Source of the DNA: Prosthecobacter dejongeii
GTDB taxonomy: Bacteria > Verrucomicrobiota > Verrucomicrobiia > Verrucomicrobiales > Verrucomicrobiaceae
Length of the DNA stretch: 64,000 bases
NCBI RefSeq assembly: GCF_014203045.1
Contig: NZ_JACHIF010000004.1
Span: forward strand, 290,943-354,942
Direction: 5' to 3'
The notes beneath the pieces are model-generated. The model was not told where the DNA came from and ran no database searches. It worked only from the letters and a program-made list of their open reading frames with translations. Shown here one piece after another: positions 33,154 through 45,904 of this stretch (positions are counted from its first letter, which is position 1; the number at the start of each line of letters is the position of its first letter). A program made the translations under genes and the position numbers.

Positions 33154-35352
33154 TTAGAACTTGATCGTCGCGCCGGCCACCAGGCCAAAGCCCGGCTCGT
33201 TGCTACCAGACCCCGTGTAACGGTACTCCTCATCCAGCAGGTTCTCCAGCGCCAGCGTCACCCCGATGTTCTCGGTGATCTGCCAGCCGCCGCGCACCGT
33301 CAGGATGTTGAAGCTTGGGTTGCCATCCGCTGGCATGCGCTGCGTGTCTCCCTTATCGCCCGCGTTCAGATTATCATACTGAGAGTGGGACAGACTCACG
33401 AACTCGCCCCAGAAGCGGCGGTCTGTGCTCTGCCAGCGCACCCCAGCGCGGCCCATCCACGGCACCACACGGCTGAGATAGTCTCGGCTCTGCGTCGGAG
33501 CGCTGGTGCGATATTGATCCGCCTCACCTTCTGTCCAGGTCAGATGTCCAAAGATCGACCAGTTGTCATCAAAGCGCACTTCACCAGCCAGTTCCACGCC
33601 TTGCATGTGCCCCTCACCCCCATTGGCTTTGGTGACGATGAAAGGATCGGCGCTCGTTCCCGCCCCTTGGCCTGTGGGACGGCGGACGATCATGTCATCA
33701 ATGACCGTATAAAAGTAGCTCAGGCTACCGCTGAAGTGCTTGGTTTCCGCCTTGAGGCCGATCTCCATGTTGATGAATTTTTCCGGGTCCAGTCCTGGGG
33801 CCCCCACTTCGCGCTCACCGCTGCGGGCCGTATCCAAACGGGAAAGGTCAGACAAGTTTGGCGCACGAAAGCCTTGAGAAATTCCGCCAAAGACCTTGAA
33901 GCGATCCTGCGTGTCCAGATCCACCACGATGCGGCCACTGGCCGAAAAGTTCGTCCAGCTATCGCTGTAGGAGTCCACCGCCTGTGGAGTAGAAGGGTCC
34001 TGATAGCGGCCGATATCCGCACGGGCATACGTCTCACGTGCACCCAGGAAAAGATGCACGCGGGAGCCCAGGTCCACCTCATAGTTCAGGAAGGCACCCA
34101 GCAAGTCGTAGGTCGAGTCATCACCCACCGGCCCCTGCACACCCTGCGAGTGCAGCGTTCCGTTCAGGCGGTATCGCTGGCTGCCACTGCTCACCCAGTC
34201 ACGGTAGTAGTCCACTCCGTAGATAAAGCGGCCGATGGAGGTATCGCTCTGCAATTGGAGATCCAGCCCCAGTGTGCGCAGCTCCACCTGTGTGTAGTCC
34301 ACACGGTTGTCAGCTTGACGGCGAATCCGGTGCTCATACTCATCCGCACTTTGCAGGGAAACGGTCAGGCTCGCAGCATCAATGAATCCCGCCAAATTTT
34401 CTAACTTTTCACCACCGAGCCGCACGTATGAAAGCGTGCGCTCCTGGTCATACGCGCGCTTCACATCCGTGCCTACCGTCGTCCCGTGCCACGAGATACC
34501 CTCACGCGTTTGGTGCGTGCGCCAGGCATCATTTTGGCGCAGTTGCTGGTGCACGGCCGTCAGCGTCCAGTTCGCATCCAGCGCCACATCCAGACGCATG
34601 TCATAGGCCCACTCATCATAGTCCGTCTCCGGTTGGTCGCCGATGCCCGCCGCGTGCACATCACCAAAGGACTTCAGGCTCGCGCCCAGGTGTAGTCCCC
34701 AGCGCCCCCCTTCACCGAACTGGAACTCCTGGCGTCCTACATTGCTCTCCTCCGCTGTGGATCCGCGATACGCCGTCAGCCCGTGGAAAAAGTAGCCCGC
34801 CTGCTCATTGCGGAAGTCCGCCCCCTTCGTGAAAAGGTTTAATGTTCCGCCAATCGCATCGCTGCCATACAGTACCGAACCTTGGCCCGGCACCAGCTCG
34901 ATGCGGTCAATGGCAAACGAATCAATCGTATTCCAATATTGGTTAGGACCATCGCGGAAAGTCGAGTTGTTAAAGCGGATGCCATCGATCAATGCCAAAT
35001 TACGAAAGCCTGTAAAACCGCGAATGTAAGGGGAGCCCTGCGCATTCGCTGTCTTTTGCACCATCACGCCCGGAAGTTCTTTCAGCGCCTCTGGTAAGGA
35101 GCGGACCTGGCGTTCTTGGAGTTTTTCTGCGTTCAGTTGCCTTACCTGTGCCGGGGCTGCAATGGCAGCCTGCTCAGTACGAGTGGCTGTCACGACTACT
35201 TCCGGCAGGATGGGAGTTTCTTTTACTTCAGTCTCAGTCGCTGCCGGAGTCTCCGCAGTCGGGGGAACTTGTGTTTTTACGGCTTCAGCCGCGTGGGTCG
35301 GGGCTAGCCCCGCCAGTATGATGAGCGTCGTGATTAAAGTTGGTTTTAACAT
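33154..35352 (-). CDS. TonB-dependent outer-membrane receptor
   Basis: The 732-residue protein has a signal peptide (MLKPTLITTLIILAGLAPTHA), a TonB-box-like stretch LPEVVVTATR (~49-58), a plug domain (LPGVMVQKTANAQGSPYIRG, VLYGSDAIGGTLNLF), and a beta barrel ending in the usual C-terminal Phe (GATIKF). FRAPNLSDLSRL resembles the FRAP box seen in haem/haemoglobin receptors, but the second box is weak, so the ligand is open. Binds a ligand at the outer membrane and imports it using ExbBD-TonB energy. Transcribed alone with its own terminator. Confidence 0.92.
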   Translation of the reverse strand: MLKPTLITTLIILAGLAPTHAAEAVKTQVPPTAETPAATETEVKETPILPEVVVTATRTEQAAIAAPAQVRQLNAEKLQERQVRSLPEALKELPGVMVQKTANAQGSPYIRGFTGFRNLALIDGIRFNNSTFRDGPNQYWNTIDSFAIDRIELVPGQGSVLYGSDAIGGTLNLFTKGADFRNEQAGYFFHGLTAYRGSTAEESNVGRQEFQFGEGGRWGLHLGASLKSFGDVHAAGIGDQPETDYDEWAYDMRLDVALDANWTLTAVHQQLRQNDAWRTHQTREGISWHGTTVGTDVKRAYDQERTLSYVRLGGEKLENLAGFIDAASLTVSLQSADEYEHRIRRQADNRVDYTQVELRTLGLDLQLQSDTSIGRFIYGVDYYRDWVSSGSQRYRLNGTLHSQGVQGPVGDDSTYDLLGAFLNYEVDLGSRVHLFLGARETYARADIGRYQDPSTPQAVDSYSDSWTNFSASGRIVVDLDTQDRFKVFGGISQGFRAPNLSDLSRLDTARSGEREVGAPGLDPEKFINMEIGLKAETKHFSGSLSYFYTVIDDMIVRRPTGQGAGTSADPFIVTKANGGEGHMQGVELAGEVRFDDNWSIFGHLTWTEGEADQYRTSAPTQSRDYLSRVVPWMGRAGVRWQSTDRRFWGEFVSLSHSQYDNLNAGDKGDTQRMPADGNPSFNILTVRGGWQITENIGVTLALENLLDEEYRYTGSGSNEPGFGLVAGATIKF

Positions 35353-35506
35353 CGGGAGATTCCCAGAAATCCCATTGTCGTCACTTTGTCATTTTTTGTT
35401 GGTGTTGTGAGACGCGCAAATTGCCCGATGGATAAAAAATGGACTGCCATTTTTAATTTGGGGCATATTTAATGCCCCTTTTCCAGGCTCGGCAAATTCG
35501 CACCCA

Positions 35507-36790
35507 TCACAGCGGACGATCATAAATCTTTTCAAACACGGCATCTGGGCCTTCTGCAATGCGGTTAGCATCCACAATCGTGATGCCATCAGGACCAAAG
35601 CGAGCTGTCACAGTGGCTCCTTTACCCTCATTCAAGTATTTGAAATTCAGGTCTCGCACTCGTGCGGCAGCATCTACGAGGGCACAGGTGATGCGTGCTT
35701 CCTCGGCAGTGGGATATAAATCCGCCACGGCATCCCGGCTTTCTTTAGCAAATTTGACCCGGCACACCGCCACAAGACCTACGGTCAGACTGTCCACGCC
35801 GTAGCCGATGTAGCCCTTCGTTCCATCTGGGCGTGCGACATCTCGTGTGAAATGGTTATTGCTTGTCCGCGAGCCACCGCCCTGGTTCCACCAGCGAAAA
35901 CCGCGATACTGCTGGTCACTTTCCACCTTGCCATCTGCACCTACGATCTCGTGGCCCTGGTTCACAGGTCCTTCAAAGTCCGCCGGGGTCACCCAGTTGT
36001 TATGAAAGTTGATGCTCATGCCGTTTTCGAAGTCCACACGCACCTGCACCGCATCATAGGCATTGATACCATCGCGGATCAGTCGCTTCTTTTGCCCCAC
36101 GGCTGTTAGGCTCACGGGCTTCGACTTGTAGTAGCTCCAGATGAGGTCCGTCCAATGAGGGCCGACATAACTAAAAGGATCGGAGGATTCCACCCACTTA
36201 AAAGTGCTAGTGCTCACTTCCAGAGGTTCTTCCAAATAAGCTGTGCCATACAGCGGTGCACCGATGCGGTTTTGAATGTCATCGCGGATGCGCAAATGAT
36301 CCGGGTCGTAGCGCTTGTGCATGTCCACTGCGACAATGCAGTTCTTAGCCTTCGCCGCCTCAATGATCTCATCGGACTCACTTGTGCTGAGGCACATGGG
36401 CTTCTCTGTGAGCACATGGACACCTTTGGCCAAGGCTGCCAAAATGGGTTGGGTATGGAGATGATCCGGGGTGGCTACGGCCAATACATCCAGGTCAGGG
36501 AAATCCCGCAAAATTTCATCCCAGGGAGCATCACCAAAATAAACTTTGGGTTCATGCCCCGTCCATTCTTTGAAAGCAGCAGCAGACTTCAAGGCTGACT
36601 TTTCTGAGCGTGTAGCCACAGCCACCAGATCAAACTTCACGGGGGCGAGATCTCGCGCATGTTTGTCCAGTCCCACTCGGGCCAGTTGCCCCGCGATGCC
36701 AAAGCGCTGCAGGTCAGCATAAGCACGTAGGTGGACATCTCCGCCGAACATCCCGGCACCGACAAGAGCAATCTGAATGGTTGGTTGCAT
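35507..36790 (-). CDS. Gfo/Idh/MocA family oxidoreductase
   Basis: From ATG 36790 (MQPTIQIALVGAGMFGGDVH) the 427-residue protein has the N-terminal NAD(P) Rossmann loop GAGMFGG and the catalytic TEKPMCLST region with Lys of the EKP motif, followed by the C-terminal alpha/beta domain. The family oxidises hydroxyls of sugars and polyols; the substrate is unknown. The upstream in-frame TTG start adds 13 doubtful residues. No Tat or Sec signal, so it is cytoplasmic, unlike many planctomycete/verrucomicrobial family members. Confidence 0.88.
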   Translation of the reverse strand: MQPTIQIALVGAGMFGGDVHLRAYADLQRFGIAGQLARVGLDKHARDLAPVKFDLVAVATRSEKSALKSAAAFKEWTGHEPKVYFGDAPWDEILRDFPDLDVLAVATPDHLHTQPILAALAKGVHVLTEKPMCLSTSESDEIIEAAKAKNCIVAVDMHKRYDPDHLRIRDDIQNRIGAPLYGTAYLEEPLEVSTSTFKWVESSDPFSYVGPHWTDLIWSYYKSKPVSLTAVGQKKRLIRDGINAYDAVQVRVDFENGMSINFHNNWVTPADFEGPVNQGHEIVGADGKVESDQQYRGFRWWNQGGGSRTSNNHFTRDVARPDGTKGYIGYGVDSLTVGLVAVCRVKFAKESRDAVADLYPTAEEARITCALVDAAARVRDLNFKYLNEGKGATVTARFGPDGITIVDANRIAEGPDAVFEKIYDRPL

Positions 36791-37097
36791 AGAAGAGCTT
36801 GAGTCAAGGCAGGCGAAAGCACTCCGCAAGGAAGGACGTCAATATCGAAGTGACCAACATCCGCGTTCCGATGACAGCTCTCGTAAAACACGCTCCACAG
36901 CCGACTCTGATGCATGATTGAAAGTCAATCATCGAAATGAAGGCTTCATTTACGCCCTCTTCTCCTAAGTCATCGGCCGTGCTGATTCGTCATTTAAGGC
37001 AGCCTTTGATTCACTGGCTTCGCTCTGGGGAGACACAGGTTTGAGAGGGATCCTACCTGTGGTTGTCAGGAATTTGTGAAAAATATGAAAATTAAGT
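36791..37097. other. Intergenic region upstream of pilin gene
   Basis: No gene seen. It contains the leader of the oxidoreductase gene on the minus strand, then an AT-rich stretch leading into the pilin promoter. No sigma-54 (TGGCAC-N5-TTGC) site was found. Confidence 0.4.
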
Positions 37098-37126
37098 TTG
37101 CATGAATTTAACGAATAAGTTATAAA
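37098..37126 (+). promoter_or_regulatory. Sigma-70-type promoter of the pilin gene
   Basis: TTGCAT (37098-37103) and TATAAA (37121-37126) are separated by exactly 17 bases in AT-rich DNA. Transcription would start near 37133, leaving a leader of about 80 bases before ATG 37213. This is the clearest promoter-like pair in the window and precedes a gene with highly biased codons. Confidence 0.6.
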
Positions 37127-37212
37127 TACCATATTCCGAGCAAGAAGCCCTTCACGAGTTTCGGGTTCGGAAGACAACGAAATCCAACAGCCCAAACTGA
37201 AAAACAACGACT

Positions 37213-37614
37213 ATGAAAAAAGTTAATCTCAATGCCTCCCTTAAGGCTGGTTTCTCCCTTGTGGAAATGCTGGTCGTGATCGCCATCATCGGCATCATCG
37301 CTGCGATCGCGATCCCAAACATTGGTAACATCAATGACAGCGCCAAGCAGGCTACCGCTCAGCGCAACGCCCAGTCCGTCGCTTCTGTGATGAACGCCGC
37401 TATCGCCGCTGGTTACGTTCCAGCTTGGGCTACTGAAGCCGAAGTTCTTGCCGCCGCTCAGGGTGTCACCGTCTTCCCAGCAACAGGCCCATTCAAAGAC
37501 AAGGTCTTCACCGTCGGCAACATTGACGACGAAGAAGAAGCAGCTGTGCTGACCTATATGGACTGGGACAACGTCAACAAGCAGGTCAAATACATCGCTC
37601 GCGACGACGGTTAA
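37213..37614 (+). CDS. Type IV pilin/pseudopilin 1 (likely major)
   Basis: The 133-residue prepilin has a short basic leader, the peptidase site G|FSLVE with Glu+5, and a hydrophobic helix MLVVIAIIGIIAAIAIPNI. The C-terminal part is acidic (DDEEEAA, DWDN). Codon choice is strongly biased (GCT/GCC, ATC, AAC, CAG), as in highly expressed genes. It has its own good promoter and its own terminator, which suggests it is the major subunit and is made in excess over the next three. Confidence 0.85.
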   Translation: MKKVNLNASLKAGFSLVEMLVVIAIIGIIAAIAIPNIGNINDSAKQATAQRNAQSVASVMNAAIAAGYVPAWATEAEVLAAAQGVTVFPATGPFKDKVFTVGNIDDEEEAAVLTYMDWDNVNKQVKYIARDDG

Positions 37615-37702
37615 TTCCGACTCGCAGCTTCGCCCGGCTCCAGGCTTTGGACGCCATCTCTGATCCTCGGATCATGAGCTGACGAAACCGGGCACACCTT
37701 AG

Positions 37703-37736
37703 ATCCGCCGGGGATTCGACTCCTCGGCGGATTTTA
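37703..37736 (+). terminator. Terminator after pilin 1
   Basis: ATCCGCCG/CGGCGGAT arms plus two further pairs form an 11-bp stem with one mismatch, followed by TTTTAGTTT. It separates the first pilin gene from the remaining pilus genes and may let some transcription read through. Confidence 0.7.
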
Positions 37737-37768
37737 GTTTGATTAACCTCTTGATATTCCTAAGGAAA

Positions 37769-38269
37769 ATGGTCGGTCAAAAACATCCAAGAAAAGGCTT
37801 CACGTTTGTGGAGGCTGTATTTACCATTGCTATTATTGGCATCATGGCATCCTTGGCTGTTAGCGCCATTTCCAATGGAGCTCGTGATGCCAATAGGATC
37901 ATGGCACGCCAACAGCAGGCTGCCGTGCAGGAAGCTCTCAATGCCTGGGTCCTTTCTCAGGGTAGAGTTCCTCTCGAAGGCGGCAGCACAGATACGGCAC
38001 AGGTGCAGTCCCTGGAAAATATCCGGACATTGTATAACAATCTGCCTAGCACCGTGGCGCGTTTTCAGAAACTGCGCCCGACCACAACAGGATCCGATCC
38101 ATTGAAACAATTGGGGTTTCTGGATGCTACCACATTGGCTCATTTTGATGCTTATACCGTGGGGTCAGATCGCCTCAAAACCGCTGCTTTGGAAGGGGCA
38201 CGCCAGTACTTGAGTTTGCCCGACTGGGCGCCGGGTGAAGAGCCCCAGGTTCTTCTTTTGGATGAGTAA
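37769..38269 (+). CDS. Type IV pilin-like protein 2
   Basis: From ATG 37769, preceded by TAAGGAAA, the 166-residue protein has leader MVGQKHPRKG|FTFVE with Glu+5 and helix AVFTIAIIGIMASLAVSAI. Its globular part is unlike pilin 1. The preferred start is supported by the ribosome-binding site; an upstream TTG at 37739 overlaps the terminator. Probably a minor pilin or pseudopilin of the same machine. Confidence 0.82.
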   Translation: MVGQKHPRKGFTFVEAVFTIAIIGIMASLAVSAISNGARDANRIMARQQQAAVQEALNAWVLSQGRVPLEGGSTDTAQVQSLENIRTLYNNLPSTVARFQKLRPTTTGSDPLKQLGFLDATTLAHFDAYTVGSDRLKTAALEGARQYLSLPDWAPGEEPQVLLLDE

Positions 38270-38718
38270 TGAGTTTGATCGTCTCACCCCGATTCTTTTT
38301 TCCTATGACTTACTTCCATCCCGTTAGGCTTTTGGTTAGCCGCGTTCGCCGAGGGTTCTCATTGGTCGAAATGATGGCCTGCGTTTCCATCATCGGCATC
38401 ATCGCGTTCATGGCCATTCCGTCCATCACTCGCATGCGGGGAGAGAGTGAGCGTAACCTCGCTATCACACGTGCTGAAGCTTTAAATCTCGCTCAGGCCA
38501 CTTTTATCCAAGTCAAAGGGCGGACCGAGGCGGCCTTGCTTTGGAACAACGCTACTTCAGACGAAAATAGATACAAACTTTTGAAGGAATACATGAGCTA
38601 TCCAGAAGCATCTCTGAGTCTCTACATGCCTTCGGGTTACTCACTGAAATTCAGCAACAAGATCACCAACATGGAGAAAGCGGAGCTGAAGCTCGGCAAT
38701 ACGAAGGTTTTCTATTGA
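38269..38718 (+). CDS. Type IV pilin-like protein 3
   Basis: The ATG overlaps the previous stop as TAATG. The leader is long (about 28 residues) and ends RRG|FSLVE, followed by helix MMACVSIIGIIAFMAIPSI. An internal ATG at 38305 would give a more usual leader. It is a 149-residue minor pilin/pseudopilin, translationally coupled to protein 2. Confidence 0.8.
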   Translation: MSLIVSPRFFFPMTYFHPVRLLVSRVRRGFSLVEMMACVSIIGIIAFMAIPSITRMRGESERNLAITRAEALNLAQATFIQVKGRTEAALLWNNATSDENRYKLLKEYMSYPEASLSLYMPSGYSLKFSNKITNMEKAELKLGNTKVFY

Positions 38719-38731
38719 ACTTTGTGTTCTC

Positions 38732-39262
38732 ATGAATTCGTCCCAGAAAAACATCGCCTTCTACAAACCTGCCGCACAGCCCACGCGCTGCCGCGCAGGT
38801 TTCTCCATGTCGGAGATGATCGTGGTCATTGCGATCCTGGGTGTTCTGGCTGGTGTGGTGGTCATCATGCTCCAAGGGGCCTTCGGAGCTAGTCAAGAGG
38901 CCTTGGCGAAGGCCCGTGTTGAGATGTTGAATTCAGCTCTCCACACTTGGTCCACGGCCAATCGAGAAATCTATTTTCCTCCTAACGATGGTAGTGGAGA
39001 GGAAGAACTTTATATTTTACGCGAACTGCAGTTCCGTGATCCAAATCCGCTGAAGGCCAAGACGGGTTCCCCCTACGTTCCGCCCGAATACAATCCTGTT
39101 GCATCCTCAAACAAGACGGACTTCCGCATTCGCTGGAATGGCCGTCTCTATGAACTTCTCTTGCCTGATCAAGAAGGCTCAGGGCTGCTCATGGATTTTG
39201 CTGCGTCGGACTTTACGACGCCTCATCAATTTCCAGAGAACTACAAATCCGGCAGTTTTTAA
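38732..39262 (+). CDS. Type IV pilin-like protein 4
   Basis: The 176-residue protein has leader ending CRAG|FSMSE with Glu+5 and helix MIVVIAILGVLAGVVVIML. The C-terminal part contains FRIRWNGRLYELLLPDQEG. It follows protein 3 by 13 bases in the same operon. A minor pilin or pseudopilin. Confidence 0.8.
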   Translation: MNSSQKNIAFYKPAAQPTRCRAGFSMSEMIVVIAILGVLAGVVVIMLQGAFGASQEALAKARVEMLNSALHTWSTANREIYFPPNDGSGEEELYILRELQFRDPNPLKAKTGSPYVPPEYNPVASSNKTDFRIRWNGRLYELLLPDQEGSGLLMDFAASDFTTPHQFPENYKSGSF

Positions 39263-39286
39263 AACTGTTTTCTCCGCTTCTCGCCC

Positions 39287-41455
39287 ATGTCTGCGAATCT
39301 ACTTCCATCGCCACCGCTTACTCCACAGTCCTTTGGAGAAGTGAGTAATCTACCTACCGCGACAATTGATGCAAAGGCTGCGGCAATTCTTTCGATCGAG
39401 GGTATGGCCCTCCAATACAATCTGCTTCCGGTCACACTCCTGCGGGAATCATGCTCGCCAGAGGCTGAGCGCATCGTCCGCAAGCTTGGACGTGTTCCTT
39501 ATGTTGCGGATCCTTGGTTGCCTGTGACCATGGTAGGCCCGCTTTTGGTAATGGCCCATCACAACCCGCGGGCAGGGGATACCTGGGGGGTTCCTAGCTT
39601 TCTCACCATCCGCATTCTCATCAGTCCAGATCAGTATCAAAAAACCCGCAAGGATCTGGTACAACGGTTTGGTCAACTACCCATTGCCCAGCAGAATGCC
39701 TTAGAAAATGTGCAGCCGCCACGGTTCCCAGAACTGGGCCTGGAAGGTTCCTTTGAGTGGCTCATGGAGCATTATCCTTTTGAGCCTTCTGAAGTGACGA
39801 AAATGCGTGGCTTTTTTGAAAGCCAAAAAGAAAAGCATTCAGTCTTAGAGCCCACTCATTTTAATTCCGTGCAGCGGAATCTCGGACCCGCTCTCCAACA
39901 TTTGGTTAGTGGTGGTCGGCATCTTTGCTTTGCTGCCAGCGAGGCCCAGCGCCAGACCTTTTTCCCTTTGCCTCTCTTAGAACGGCATACTGTCTATCCT
40001 CTCTACATCGGGAAGAACGCAGTGTTCTTACTCAGTGAAAACACGGATTGTTATTCTTTTGAGGATGAGTGGCTTTCCATGGGAAATCCAGCGGTCAAGA
40101 TCATCCCTGTTTTGGCAGATCCTGCGGCCATCCGTGATGCCATCAATCGAGCTGGAGCCACCTTTGATCCCAGCGGCATCGCCCGCATGGATAAGTCCAC
40201 TCTCACGGCCTCAGTGACGGGCAATGAGGGTGTTGTGGACATCATGGCTGAGGACATGGCGAGGATCAATCCTTCGAGCCCAAATCACACGGCAGAGGAG
40301 CTCGTTCAGTGGGCTCTTTTCACTGCCATTCGCTGCCGGGCATCAGACCTTCATTTGGAGAAGTTTTATAACCTCGCTCGTTTCCGTGCCCGCATGGATG
40401 GAAACATGAAAACCATCCTCACAGCGCCTGAATCTCAGCTCAATCGCTTCGTGGCCTTGCTAAAAAATTATGCAGGCATGAATCAAAACAGGCAGGAGTG
40501 CCAGGACGGCCGCTTCAGTCTCAGCATTGGTCGCCGCCGCTTGGATGTTCGTGTCGCGGCTGTCCCCACCCGACGTGAATTTCAGAAGGTCATCATGCGC
40601 TTTTTGGACAAGCAGGATGGTGTCAAACGGCTGTCGGATTTCAATCTCAGCCAGCGTCAAATTGATATTCTTACGCGTACGATGACGCGCGACCAAGGCC
40701 TGGTGCTTGTGACTGGCCCCACGGGTTCAGGGAAGACCACCACACTCTATGCTCTGCTCAACAGTGTGAATGATGATGGTGTGAATATTCAGACCATTGA
40801 AGACCCCATCGAATATGAGGTGGAGGGTATTAACCAAACCCAGACAAATCATACGGTGGGACTGGATTTTGCCAATGGACTGCGTTCACTTCTGCGTGCC
40901 GACCCTGACATCATTCTCATTGGGGAATCTCGAGATGCGGAGACGGCCAATGCGGCGGTGAATGCAGCTCTCACAGGCCATTTGGTTCTCACCACACTGC
41001 ATGCCAATGACAGCCTACGTGCCGTCTCCCGTCTCATGAGCATGGGGGTGGAAAAATATCTTTTGGCCGATTCTCTGGCCCTTTCTCAGGCCCAGCGGCT
41101 GGTGCGTCGTCTCTGCACCTATTGCAAGCGTCCGATGCCCGTGCCGCAGGATGTTCAGGAACTCATGGCCAAGCAAGGTGTGATCACCCAGCCATTGACT
41201 CAACCCATCTACAGTCCCGTCGGTTGCCAGGAATGTCACGGTACTGGTTATTCAGGTCGTGTCGCTCTCATGGAACTGTGTGAGATCAGTTCTGAGCTGC
41301 GGGATCTGATTGAGGAAGCTGCGCCCATGTCTGCGCTCCGGGCCTGTGCTTTTAAGAACGGCTTTTTCTCACTTTACCAGGAAGGTCTCATGCAGGTCAT
41401 CGCAGGTCATACCAGTCTGGATGAGATCAAATGCCTAGCTTACACCGCCGCTTGA
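39287..41455 (+). CDS. GspE/PilB-type secretion or pilus assembly ATPase
   Basis: The 722-residue protein is a hexameric extension ATPase. It has a long N-terminal part (to ~350), then the N2 domain (ASDLHLEKF), Walker A GPTGSGKTTT with Lys483, Asp box (IEDPIEYEVEGINQTQTN), Walker B (DPDIILIGESRD), His box (TTLHANDSLRAVSRL) and the tetra-cysteine zinc site CTYC...CQECHG (~610-649). It powers polymerisation of the four upstream pilins. No PilC/GspF platform, peptidase or secretin gene is in the window. The leader CTCCGCTTCTCGCCC is pyrimidine-rich. Confidence 0.92.
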   Translation: MSANLLPSPPLTPQSFGEVSNLPTATIDAKAAAILSIEGMALQYNLLPVTLLRESCSPEAERIVRKLGRVPYVADPWLPVTMVGPLLVMAHHNPRAGDTWGVPSFLTIRILISPDQYQKTRKDLVQRFGQLPIAQQNALENVQPPRFPELGLEGSFEWLMEHYPFEPSEVTKMRGFFESQKEKHSVLEPTHFNSVQRNLGPALQHLVSGGRHLCFAASEAQRQTFFPLPLLERHTVYPLYIGKNAVFLLSENTDCYSFEDEWLSMGNPAVKIIPVLADPAAIRDAINRAGATFDPSGIARMDKSTLTASVTGNEGVVDIMAEDMARINPSSPNHTAEELVQWALFTAIRCRASDLHLEKFYNLARFRARMDGNMKTILTAPESQLNRFVALLKNYAGMNQNRQECQDGRFSLSIGRRRLDVRVAAVPTRREFQKVIMRFLDKQDGVKRLSDFNLSQRQIDILTRTMTRDQGLVLVTGPTGSGKTTTLYALLNSVNDDGVNIQTIEDPIEYEVEGINQTQTNHTVGLDFANGLRSLLRADPDIILIGESRDAETANAAVNAALTGHLVLTTLHANDSLRAVSRLMSMGVEKYLLADSLALSQAQRLVRRLCTYCKRPMPVPQDVQELMAKQGVITQPLTQPIYSPVGCQECHGTGYSGRVALMELCEISSELRDLIEEAAPMSALRACAFKNGFFSLYQEGLMQVIAGHTSLDEIKCLAYTAA

Positions 41456-41505
41456 TTCGTTTCCTCCCTTTTTGTTAGCCGATTCTCCCTCTCCCTTCAT
41501 CTCTT

Positions 41506-41939
41506 ATGTTCACATCTACTCCCGCCCACTCTCATCGCTCTCATGGGCGTATCTTAGTCGTGGATGACGAGCCGCAGATGCTCGCTGTCGCCAAGGCTAT
41601 CCTGAATGCTCACAGCATGGATGTTGAGGTCTGTGACTGTGGTGCGCAGGCCCTGCAAGTTTTCCAGGCGGCCATTGCTACACCAGGTCGGTTTTCATGT
41701 GTGGTTCTCGATCTCACGATGCCGGGTGGCCTTTCAGGCTTTGAGGTTATGGAAGAGTTGCAAAAGCTGGACCCGGATCTCTCTGTCATCGCTTGCAGCG
41801 GATACTTCCAGGAAGATGCGAGGGATCTTTGTCAGGCCATCGGCTTTACTGATGTGCTTCAAAAGCCCTACACCTTAGAGCATCTCGTCGCCACTGTGCG
41901 CCGTGGCCTCATGCGCGACCGCGCTACTCACGACCAAGC

Positions 41940-41943
<4 letters not shown>
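41506..41943 (+). CDS. Single-domain response regulator
   Basis: The 145-residue protein is a lone receiver (ILVVDDEPQMLAVAKAIL; phospho-acceptor Asp69 in VVLDLTMPGG; Thr/Ser region VIACSG; Lys in LQKPYTLEHLV) with no output domain. It overlaps the kinase gene by ATGA (41940-41943), so the two are made together and the kinase is its likely partner. The leader TTCTCCCTCTCCCTTCATC is pyrimidine-rich without a Shine-Dalgarno. Confidence 0.9.
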
Positions 41944-44885
<2,942 letters not shown>

Positions 44886-44960
44886 TCTGGCTTTTGTGCC
44901 CAAGTTCAATCCATGACATAGGTTGCGTGTACATGGCTGCTTGGCTAGTCTTGCGGTCTC

Positions 44961-45833
44961 ATGTCTCTCGTTCGTAAAGCTGTCATTCCTGCTGCCGGTT
45001 ACGGTACCCGTTTTCTGCCCATCTCGAAGGCCATTCCTAAAGAGATGCTGCCGCTCGTGGATAAGCCTGTCATTCAGTACGTGGTGGAGGAAGCCGTCGC
45101 TTCTGGGATTACGGATATTTTGATGGTCATTAGCCGGAGCAAACGCGCGATCGAGGAACATTTTCACCCAGCGTTTGACCTCGAGGCAGAGTTGGAAGCT
45201 AAAGGCCGAAAAGAAGATTTGGAAGATCTTCGCCGACTGCAATCACTGGCAAAAATACATTTCATCTGGCAGCCGAAAATGGGTGGTCTGGGGGATGCCA
45301 TTTTGTATGCACGAGATCATGTGGGCAATGAGCCCTTTGCCGTGCTGTTGGGAGATACAGTGGTGACCACGAAGGACGAGTCCCGCCCCTTGACACGCCA
45401 GTTAGCAGATGTGGTGGAGCAGCGCGGTGGTTCCGCTGTGGCTTTGCAGGAAGTTTCTTTGGAGAAGGTGAGCCGTTACGGCATCCTGGGTGGGGAGGAA
45501 CTGGAGCCTGGGCTGATCCGCGCACGACAGTTTGTCGAGAAACCAAAGCCAGAGGAAGCGCCGAGTCGTCTCGCCGTGAGTGCCCGGTATGTCTTATCTC
45601 CGCGTATCTTTGACCACTTGGAAAAGACACCGAAAGGTAAGGGGGGAGAACTCCAACTGACCGATGCTATGGCCTCCTTGATGCAGGAAGAGGCGCTGTA
45701 TGGCTTGCACTACGAAGGGCAGCGGCATGACATCGGAAACAAGCTGGACTTCATCAAGGCAAACCTACACTTTGGCCTGCAACACGCAGATATTGGCGAG
45801 GCGTTGCGGGAATACGTCAAAAGCTTATCTTGA
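44961..45833 (+). CDS. galU: UTP-glucose-1-phosphate uridylyltransferase
   Basis: The 290-residue enzyme makes UDP-glucose. It has the nucleotide-binding start PAAGYGTRFLPISKAIPKEM, followed by LPLVDKPVIQYVVEEA, GLGDAILYARDHVG and FVEKPKPEEAPS, all typical GalU features. Length is normal. It supplies nucleotide sugars for envelope polysaccharides and for epimerases such as the one at 18624. Transcribed alone. Confidence 0.95.
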   Translation: MSLVRKAVIPAAGYGTRFLPISKAIPKEMLPLVDKPVIQYVVEEAVASGITDILMVISRSKRAIEEHFHPAFDLEAELEAKGRKEDLEDLRRLQSLAKIHFIWQPKMGGLGDAILYARDHVGNEPFAVLLGDTVVTTKDESRPLTRQLADVVEQRGGSAVALQEVSLEKVSRYGILGGEELEPGLIRARQFVEKPKPEEAPSRLAVSARYVLSPRIFDHLEKTPKGKGGELQLTDAMASLMQEEALYGLHYEGQRHDIGNKLDFIKANLHFGLQHADIGEALREYVKSLS

Positions 45834-45904
45834 GTGGATCGCGGAAAAGACGGGCCTAACCTCAACTTTGAAGAGAAAGATGGGAGGAAAAGAGTGCGGC
45901 GAAA

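Noticed and set aside
37000..37212. Sigma-54 promoter upstream of the pilin gene
   Set aside because: No TGGCAC-N5-TTGC pair is present, whereas a well-spaced TTGCAT/TATAAA pair is.
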